NCBI GenBank assembly: GCA_038244055.1
Contig: JBBRTW010000323.1
Coordinates: 1 to 8,396 of the forward strand
Direction of reading: 5' to 3'
DNA from: DASPKW01 sp038244055
GTDB lineage: Bacteria > Planctomycetota > Phycisphaerae > Tepidisphaerales > Tepidisphaeraceae
Length of the DNA: 8,396 nt
The stretch's first letter is position 1; every line of letters begins with the position of its first letter. The notes beneath the pieces are model-generated. The model did not search any database, had not been told where the DNA came from, and saw only the letters and a list, made by a program, of their open reading frames with translations. This document shows positions 1-4,694 of the stretch, one piece after another. A program made the translations under genes and the position numbers.

Positions 1-1
1 C

Positions 2-757
2 AGGGTTTCGGGGACGCAGCATGCCCTGGCCGGCGCGCTCAACAATCTGGGCATTCTTCTTTCCAAGCTGCCCAACCAGTTCGATGAGGCGCGCAAGCTC
101 ATCGAGGAATCGCTGGCCATCCACACCCGCCTGCAGAATCCCTCCTGGATCGCCTACGCGAATTTGAATCTGGCCGAGCTCGAGCTCGATTGCGGCAACC
201 AGCCCCTGGCCCGGCAGCGCTACTCGATCACGCTGAAGATTCTCGAGGAGCTGGAAGATGAATGGGGCGTGGCCTACGCGCTGGAGGGGCTGGGCAAGTG
301 CGACCTGATAACCGGCGACCTCGATGCGGCGCGGGACCGCTTCGAGCGGACGCTCAAGGTGGTGCGCCGGCTCGGCGATAAGAGCGTACTGGCCGATCAA
401 CTCGATAACCTGGCGCAGACGGCGCTGCAGCAATCGGACTCCGCCGCCGCCTGGCCCCTGGCGACAGAGAGCCTGCAGCTTCGGCTCGAATTGAAAGACA
501 AGCTCGGGCTGGCCCAATCCCTGGAAACGCTGGCCAGCGCGCGCGCGCATACCAACCCGCGCCGCGCCGCCGAACTGCTGGGCGCGGCCGCGACACTGCG
601 CACCCAGATCAACTCCCCCGTCACGCCTGGCAAGTCGGCGCGGCACCAGCAAATGCTCGAGGGAATCCGCAAAGCCCTCGGAGAGGCCGATTTCGCCGCC
701 GCGTTCGCCGCCGGGGAGAAGACGGATATCGCCAGTCCATCGCTTCTCGAACCGTAA
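2..757 (+). CDS. TPR-repeat protein, C-terminal part (5' end outside window)
   Basis: The reading frame is open from base 2 to a TAA at 755-757, giving the last 251 residues of a longer protein. An internal TTG at 164 is not the start, because the same helical repeat pattern runs unbroken upstream of it. Five helix-pair repeats with a period of about 40 residues begin near visible residues 8, 50, 90, 130 and 170. They have the TPR pattern (for example NNLGILL, LNLAELEL, EGLGKCDLITGDLDAA), close to the TPR_12 type. The tail (AAELLGAA...LR..I, then ALGEADFAAAFAAGE) matches the typical C-terminus of large regulatory ATPases, adenylate cyclases or kinases that carry TPR arrays. The array probably serves protein-protein interaction in a cytoplasmic signalling protein, but the enzymatic or DNA-binding part lies outside the window, so the overall function cannot be stated. 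It converges on the next gene, with a shared hairpin between them. Confidence 0.85.
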   Translation, partial: RVSGTQHALAGALNNLGILLSKLPNQFDEARKLIEESLAIHTRLQNPSWIAYANLNLAELELDCGNQPLARQRYSITLKILEELEDEWGVAYALEGLGKCDLITGDLDAARDRFERTLKVVRRLGDKSVLADQLDNLAQTALQQSDSAAAWPLATESLQLRLELKDKLGLAQSLETLASARAHTNPRRAAELLGAAATLRTQINSPVTPGKSARHQQMLEGIRKALGEADFAAAFAAGEKTDIASPSLLEP

Positions 758-769
758 TACCCGCGCAGC

Positions 770-801
770 AAAACGGCGGATGCCACTGTTGGCATCCGCC
801 G
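770..801. terminator. Hairpin terminator shared by two convergent genes
   Basis: A perfect 12-bp stem (774-785 with 790-801) closes a 4-nt loop, CTGT. It lies 16 bases after the TPR stop and 55 bases beyond the stop of the - strand lipoprotein gene. Read on the - strand the stem is followed by TTTT (complement of 770-773), a short U-tract as in an intrinsic terminator. On the + strand the following bases are U-poor, so termination of the TPR transcript there would be weaker. It most likely serves both genes. Confidence 0.75.
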
Positions 802-824
802 CTGTCACGTCTTCACAGGGTAGC

Positions 825-844
825 CGGGTTAACTCGGGTTAACT
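825..844. repeat. Perfect 10-bp tandem duplication
   Basis: The decamer CGGGTTAACT occurs twice back to back (825-834, 835-844), each copy containing the palindrome GTTAAC. It lies between the hairpin terminator and the stop codon of the lipoprotein gene, in that gene's 3' untranslated region. It may be a simple replication-slippage duplication, or a double protein-binding site. Only the repeat itself is directly seen. Confidence 0.7.
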
Positions 845-856
845 CGCGGAACAAAG

Positions 857-1594
857 TTACTTCACGCCCAGCGCGCCGGTCTTGTCGACGCCGAAAAGCG
901 TCGCATAGAACGAATGCACGACCATGCGCTTGGCTTCAAGCTGATCGGCCGGCCAATTGTCCTTGCCGGTCTGGAGCTGGCCCAGGCGCGAGGTCAGCAT
1001 CGTGTAGAGCTCGCCGGAATTGAAGGTATCCGGAACATCGATTCTCCACTTGAGATGGTCCTTGATCACGGGGATGGTGACTTCGCGCACGCCGTGGCTG
1101 GCAGGGATGGTGGCATTGGCATAGGTGTAGTTCTTGTCTTCACCCGTCTTCTTGACCATCAGCCAGTTTTGCAGCACTTCATCGTGCTTGATGTCGAAGC
1201 CATTGTTGAACTTCGACTTCCACAGGCCGGTGAAGGCATCGGCCGAGGTCTTGAGATCGTTCTTGTCATCGATCTTGCCGAGGCGATCGCGATCGCCCTT
1301 GACGAAGTAATCGACGACATCGGACAGCTTGCCGTTCTTGAAGCCTTCGTTGACCGGCTCGCCGATGGTGTTGTAGATATTGTTCAAGTCGACCGTGCCG
1401 ATCTGATCGCCAGTGGTCTTGGACCCGGCGGTGCGGGCCGCATCGTCCTTGTTGATGAGGGTCTTGTCGTCGGCCGCGGTGGTTTTGTCGCGCGGGTCGT
1501 TGCTGGCCTGTTTGCCGGACTTGTCGCAGCCGGTAAGAGCCAGTCCGCCAACGCCAAGCGATGCGGCGAGAAGCCAGTTGATGTGCCTGTTCAT
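857..1594 (-). CDS. Predicted lipoprotein of unknown family
   Basis: Encodes 245 residues. The start at 1594 is chosen over the in-frame upstream ATG at 1672 because AAAGGAG (complement of 1601-1607) sits 6 nt before it and because it puts a signal peptide exactly at the N-terminus. That peptide is MNRH, a hydrophobic stretch (residues 6-21), and a lipobox LTGC with the lipidated cysteine at 23. Asp follows the cysteine; in E. coli that residue favours retention in the inner membrane, but the rule may not hold here. Residues 24-60 are polar, rich in Lys, Asp and Thr, and look like a flexible tether. The rest is a compact soluble domain ending in a segment with KWRIDVPDTFNSGELY and later FYATLFGVD. 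The layout resembles small envelope lipoproteins with an NTF2-like or DUF4878-like fold, but I do not recognise the family and give no function. It is a single-gene unit between two hairpin terminators. Confidence 0.85.
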   Translation of the reverse strand: MNRHINWLLAASLGVGGLALTGCDKSGKQASNDPRDKTTAADDKTLINKDDAARTAGSKTTGDQIGTVDLNNIYNTIGEPVNEGFKNGKLSDVVDYFVKGDRDRLGKIDDKNDLKTSADAFTGLWKSKFNNGFDIKHDEVLQNWLMVKKTGEDKNYTYANATIPASHGVREVTIPVIKDHLKWRIDVPDTFNSGELYTMLTSRLGQLQTGKDNWPADQLEAKRMVVHSFYATLFGVDKTGALGVK

Positions 1595-1760
1595 GGCAAT
1601 CTCCTTTGCAAAAATTATTCGGTCCATTTCGAGCGGCCGCGCCGCCCGGCGGAAAGAAGAGGTCGCAAACACGAGGCCACCGGCGGCGCGATAAGGTCAG
1701 CCATCTCACATTCATTGATTCTTCGACAATAGCCGGGAATCAGCGGAAGAAAACCGCAGG

Positions 1761-1790
1761 ATTTTGGCTGAAAAGCAGGCGAATTGGCAA
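1761..1790 (-). promoter_or_regulatory. Weak candidate promoter for the lipoprotein gene
   Basis: On the - strand TTGCCA (1785-1790, five of six to TTGACA) is followed after 18 bp by CAAAAT (1761-1766, four of six to TATAAT). It lies downstream of the previous gene's terminator, which is where a promoter is required, but leaves a leader of about 160 nt. The 302-bp gap 1595-1896 otherwise holds only the ribosome binding site at 1601-1607 and the terminator at 1838-1867. Confidence 0.25.
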
Positions 1791-1837
1791 TCGTTGAGTC
1801 TGCGACAGTCTGCCGGACCGCGTCGGGATTTACCAAA

Positions 1838-1867
1838 GAAAATGGCGATCTCCGCAGAGATCGCCAT
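1838..1867 (-). terminator. Intrinsic terminator of the TraB/Tiki-like gene
   Basis: A perfect 11-bp stem (1842-1852 with 1857-1867) with a 4-nt loop CGCA begins 30 bases beyond the stop codon of the - strand gene ending at 1897. On the - strand it is followed by a U-rich tract, TTTCTTTGG (complement of 1833-1841). This is a convincing rho-independent terminator, and it means the lipoprotein gene downstream needs its own promoter. Confidence 0.85.
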
Positions 1868-1896
1868 CACTTGCTGGCTGAGCCATTGGGGGCCGA

Positions 1897-2919
1897 TTAC
1901 TTCTTCTTCTCGATCGAATCGATCTTCTTCTCCAACTGCTCGATCTTCTCCAGCAGCTTGTCGATCTTGGCATCACGGTCATCGACGTTGCCGCCATCGC
2001 CATTTCGCGCTGCTCCGCCAACCTTCGCTGCGCCCTTTGGCGACATATCCCAGGCAACCCGCCATTCCATGCCCGTCTTCTTGAAGCCCATTTCATCGAT
2101 CATGCGCTTTTCCATGTCCTTCATGTGGGCCGCACCGTAGAAGATGCCCAGGTTCTTCTTGCCGGCCGCCAGTTGATCCTTGAGGACGCGCAGACACGCC
2201 TTGTTGCGCTCCGTCACCAGCACCGAGCCGTTGGGGCCTTCCATCCCCGCGACCATTTCATCCATGTTCTCGAATTGCTTGGCCAGGATCAGCTTGAGAT
2301 GGCGGGCGCTGTCCGGGCTTTGCAGCGCTTCGAGCAGCGCCATCGGATCCATCTGCTGGTCGGCCTTGCCGTTGTCGCCCTTGAGCATCTCCTTCATCAT
2401 CTGCTGGAGCATCATGCCCCAGATCGATTCGCCGCGCTCTTCCTGCATCTTGTTGAATTCCTCGGCCGTCAGGTCCGCGTGGACGAAATTCTTGGCCGAG
2501 TAATCGATCCCATCGAGCTGGTAATCGAGTTCCAGGAAATACTTCATCCCCTTCTGGAGGATGTGAACCAGGCCGACGCCATTGGCCTTCTCGCCCTTGC
2601 CGCCCATCTCCACATCTTTGGGCTTGACCATTTCGTAGAGCAGCGAGTCATACCCCGCGAATTTCTTGTTCAGCGCTTCGTAATAGCCGGGGTCGGCGAT
2701 GTGGACCGCGCCGATGAGCTGGACGGTCTGGCCCTTGTCGTTCTTGTAGGTGACGATGGCGGTCTCAAGCCGCCCGCCGTTCTGGCCTTCTTCGACGAAG
2801 CGGAGGAACTTGGTCCCCTCCTCTTTTTCCTTCTCGGCCGCGCGGACGGGGACATTAACGTAGCACGAGATCAGTGCGGCCATCGCGATGGCCATCAGTC
2901 GGCGGGAATGCGAATTCAT
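1897..2919 (-). CDS. Exported TraB/GumN/Tiki-clan protein with C-terminal coiled coil
   Basis: Encodes 340 residues. The start at 2919 is preferred over the upstream ATG at 2970: AGGAG (complement of 2927-2931) lies 7 nt upstream and the N-terminus becomes a signal peptide (Arg6-Arg7, hydrophobic 8-23, cleavage likely after Ala27 or Ala28). Family hallmarks are all visible: a first GxxH (GAVH, 70-73), a glutamate about 22 residues later (YEM, Glu96), an Arg-Asn pair (238-239) and a second GxxH (GAAH, 262-265) in the context GIFYGAAH. In the TraB/GumN/Tiki clan these residues form a putative metal-dependent hydrolase centre; eukaryotic Tiki proteins are Wnt-cleaving proteases, but bacterial members are mostly uncharacterised. 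The middle (about 150-185) is rich in Met and Gln. Residues 319-336 give a clean a/d heptad series (I319, L322, I326, L329, I333, I336), suggesting oligomerisation. It is probably periplasmic. Substrate and activity are unknown. Confidence 0.8.
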   Translation of the reverse strand: MNSHSRRLMAIAMAALISCYVNVPVRAAEKEKEEGTKFLRFVEEGQNGGRLETAIVTYKNDKGQTVQLIGAVHIADPGYYEALNKKFAGYDSLLYEMVKPKDVEMGGKGEKANGVGLVHILQKGMKYFLELDYQLDGIDYSAKNFVHADLTAEEFNKMQEERGESIWGMMLQQMMKEMLKGDNGKADQQMDPMALLEALQSPDSARHLKLILAKQFENMDEMVAGMEGPNGSVLVTERNKACLRVLKDQLAAGKKNLGIFYGAAHMKDMEKRMIDEMGFKKTGMEWRVAWDMSPKGAAKVGGAARNGDGGNVDDRDAKIDKLLEKIEQLEKKIDSIEKKK

Positions 2920-2985
2920 ATGCGAGCTCCTGGAGGACAGACCGGACCTCATACAGTGTTGCCATGCCAATCGGCAAACGCAAGG

Positions 2986-2991
2986 ATTTTA
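2986..2991 (-). promoter_or_regulatory. Candidate -10 element upstream of the TraB/Tiki-like gene
   Basis: On the - strand TAAAAT (five of six to TATAAT) lies 66 nt before the start codon. No good -35 hexamer is seen at the right distance (best is GAAACA with an 18-bp spacer, three of six), so this is a suggestion only. It would give the gene a leader of about 60 nt. Confidence 0.25.
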
Positions 2992-3003
2992 CGCCGCAAA
3001 CGG

Positions 3004-3053
3004 TAGCGTTGTTTCGTAAATCCGCGGGGCGTTCCGCGACATCGGCAACGCTA
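3004..3053. repeat. Nested inverted repeats in the gap between the regulator and the TraB/Tiki-like gene
   Basis: TAGCGTTG (3004-3011) and CAACGCTA (3046-3053) form a perfect 8-bp inverted repeat. Inside lies a second one, CGCGG (3023-3027) with CCGCG (3034-3038). The - strand transcript could fold here, but no U-tract follows, so it is not a standard intrinsic terminator for the regulator gene that ends at 3165. It could be a binding site or leader structure just upstream of the candidate -10 at 2986-2991. Confidence 0.4.
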
Positions 3054-3164
3054 TGATAGGACTGAAGCGGACAGAAGCGGTTAGAAAACGGGAGAGGAAT
3101 TTGAATTGAGCATCGTCTTCGAAAGAAACCAGGCGCTTGGCCGTGGCACCCAACATCCGATCCC

Positions 3165-4196
3165 CTACGCGGCCGCCCCTTCTTGAACCAGGCGCGGCAG
3201 CGAGCGCATGGTCGCGTTATCGACCCAATGCGGAGCGATCCAGATCGACATCGGCCGAATGGTCGGGCCGGCGTTGAGCACATCCAGCACCGCCCGCGCC
3301 ACATCGGCGCTGCGCGAGAGGTATCCACTGACAGGGTACGTCTCGTTGGCGCAACCGATCGCCGCCAGCGAAATATCCTGGCCCACCTTGACCCCGGCCG
3401 CCTCGAGCGTCTGCTTGACCTGCTTGCCGGCCATTGTCGTATCGCAGATGAGCGCCGTTGCGCCACCTTCGATCGCCTGCATGACCTGATCCAGCGGCCA
3501 GGACTTGACGATCGCATCGGCCGCATATCGGACCGCCGTCTGCTCCGCGGCGCGGGCAACGGTCGAGCCCGCCAGGGTCTGAATCACCGCCAGCCGCCGG
3601 TGCCCGCCCAGAATCAGGTCCCGCGCCAAGCTGGAAGCGCCCAGCGGCCGATCCACACCCACGGCATTGACCGAGTAAACCCCCGGTTCGCGATTGACGG
3701 AGACCACGGGCACGCTGCGGACGACCAGGTCCTTCAGAAACGCGTCCGGCGTCTGTGTGCAGTAATCGATCACCGCATCGAACTTGGCGACGTAACTCGG
3801 CCGGGTCGCGTTCAAGTCTGAAAGCACCACGCCATCCGGGCAAAGATCGAGAACGCACCGAACAAAAGAGGAATCCACGCGATCGGCATCGCAAACGATC
3901 AGCCATTTCACGCAAGCGGGCTGATCCGCGGGGCGCGTGCCTTTAACGAAGGTCCCCCGGCCAATGGTGCGCTCGAGCAGGCCCTCGGCCGCCAGATCAG
4001 TCAAGGCTTTGCTGAGCGTCTTAGCGTTGACATTGTAGCGGGCGGCCAGGATCCGCTCGCCGGGAAGCTTCCCGGCAAGTTCCCCGCTGGCGACGGCCTC
4101 GCGAAGGCGCTCCCGCATGCGCTGGAATTTGTAGTTGAGCCCCTGCTGTCTTCGTTTTGAGCGCGGCGAGCCATCGCCAGATACATCCATCAACAT
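3165..4196 (-). CDS. GntR-family regulator with LacI-like ligand-binding domain
   Basis: Encodes 343 residues (stop TAG). Residues about 22-86 are a GntR winged helix: KLPGERILAARYNVN (the usual LPSERELA...GVS), then KTLSKALTDLAAEGLLE and GRGTFV. Residues about 95-335 resemble the periplasmic-binding-protein-like sensor of LacI/GalR regulators: VPVVSVNRE (163-170), a GHRRLAVI motif (198-205), a stretch ATALICDTTMAGK (246-258) where LacI proteins bind the effector, and a VGQDISLAAIG strand (271-281). This GntR-plus-LacI layout is that of AraR-type regulators, which release DNA on binding a sugar. The start is uncertain: GAGG (complement of 4201-4204) is 4 nt from the ATG at 4196 and 10 nt from an in-frame ATG at 4190; the domains are unaffected. 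It is divergent from the glycosidase at 4695, so control of that gene and/or itself is plausible but inferred. The effector sugar is unknown. Confidence 0.9.
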   Translation of the reverse strand: MLMDVSGDGSPRSKRRQQGLNYKFQRMRERLREAVASGELAGKLPGERILAARYNVNAKTLSKALTDLAAEGLLERTIGRGTFVKGTRPADQPACVKWLIVCDADRVDSSFVRCVLDLCPDGVVLSDLNATRPSYVAKFDAVIDYCTQTPDAFLKDLVVRSVPVVSVNREPGVYSVNAVGVDRPLGASSLARDLILGGHRRLAVIQTLAGSTVARAAEQTAVRYAADAIVKSWPLDQVMQAIEGGATALICDTTMAGKQVKQTLEAAGVKVGQDISLAAIGCANETYPVSGYLSRSADVARAVLDVLNAGPTIRPMSIWIAPHWVDNATMRSLPRLVQEGAAA

Positions 4197-4208
4197 AAAT
4201 CCTCACTC

Positions 4209-4234
4209 GATGCCGGCAACCATCGCCTGGCATC
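4209..4234 (-). promoter_or_regulatory. Leader hairpin next to the regulator's ribosome binding site
   Basis: GATGCC (4209-4214) and GGCATC (4229-4234) pair over 6 bp. Extension through GGC/GCC adds 3 bp past a single-base bulge, leaving a 7-nt loop. On the regulator mRNA the hairpin ends 4 nt before the GAGG that serves as ribosome binding site, so it could affect translation; as DNA it is also a candidate operator. The pairing is directly visible, the role is inferred. Confidence 0.4.
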
Positions 4235-4292
4235 AACAACGTGATCGGTGCTTCCCATTCCCCCACAAAAAAACGGGGAGCGGCCAGAGTAT

Positions 4293-4321
4293 ACTATAAT
4301 CACTCGATTTGGCGGGTTCAA
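4293..4321 (-). promoter_or_regulatory. Probable sigma-70-type promoter of the GntR-family regulator
   Basis: On the - strand TTGAAC (4316-4321, four of six to TTGACA) is followed after exactly 17 bp by TATAGT (4293-4298, five of six to TATAAT). Transcription would begin near 4286, giving a leader of about 90 nt. The -10 overlaps an 8-bp palindrome AGTATACT (4288-4295), which could be an operator for autoregulation. Confidence 0.55.
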
Positions 4322-4333
4322 TATAAACTCTGT

Positions 4334-4344
4334 TTGCATTGCAA
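4334..4344. promoter_or_regulatory. Candidate operator palindrome TTGCA-T-TGCAA
   Basis: A perfect 5+1+5 inverted repeat lies just upstream of the regulator's -35 box, inside the divergent region. Its size and symmetry fit a dimeric repressor site of the GntR or LacI kind. It is far (about 350 bp) from the glycosidase start, so any control of that gene would need a promoter I could not locate. Confidence 0.4.
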
Positions 4345-4694
4345 GACACAATAAATGGCACAACTCGCTTTCGACATTGGCGCGGTACGGTCTAACGATT
4401 GCCTGCGCACGCCGCGGGCACTGAAAATGAAGAAACAATGAGTTTTACGATCTTTTGTGTATTTCAAGCAGATTCGAGATTATGCGGGAGGGTTAGGGAC
4501 ATGATTGGACGGCGCAAGGTGATTGCCAGTTGTGCGCATGCTTCGCCCAATCAAAACGATGGGGTGGGGACTGCCATTGATCGCATTAAAGATTCGTACC
4601 CGAGTCATGGCGATATTCGGATATTGATATGGATTACGGTGCAGGAGCCACCGATCTGCTTGCCGCCCGTGGATGAGGGCAGATAATCGGCCCG

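Larger units (their letters stand above)
4197..4694. other. Divergent intergenic region between regulator and glycosidase
   Basis: These 498 bases separate two divergently transcribed genes and are visibly richer in A and T (mainly 4285-4370 and 4430-4650) than the coding sequence around them. The left part carries the regulator's promoter, leader hairpin and an A7 run (4267-4273, flanked by CCCC and GGGG). The middle has an 11-bp palindrome. In the right part (4380-4694) I find no convincing + strand promoter and no riboswitch I recognise. There is no good Shine-Dalgarno before the glycosidase ATG: the nearest purine run, GAGGG (4675-4679), is 15 nt away. Confidence 0.6.

Noticed and set aside
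164..757. TTG at 164 as the start of a short TPR protein
   Set aside because: The frame stays open to the window edge and the TPR pattern continues upstream, so the gene is truncated by the window rather than starting here.
914..1732. Long + strand open frame (272 codons) opposite the lipoprotein gene
   Set aside because: Antisense shadow; the - strand frame has the lipobox and ribosome binding site.
2125..3006. Long + strand open frame (293 codons) opposite the TraB/Tiki-like gene
   Set aside because: Antisense to a gene with signal peptide, family motifs, ribosome binding site and terminator; the translation has no domain features.
4258..4280. CCCC-A7-GGGG hairpin as an attenuator or terminator in the regulator's leader
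   Set aside because: The stem is only 4-5 bp and the U-run is in the loop rather than after the stem, so it is not a terminator.
4295..4300. Perfect TATAAT on the + strand, a possible glycosidase promoter
   Set aside because: No -35 hexamer at 16-18 bp upstream and no extended -10; it would leave a leader of almost 390 nt. The same bases are better explained by the - strand promoter.
4399..4686. Open frame of 95 codons (or 83 from the ATG at 4438) just before the glycosidase
   Set aside because: No ribosome binding site, no recognisable domain, and codon use without the GC-rich third positions of the neighbouring genes. It looks like non-coding leader sequence that happens to be open.
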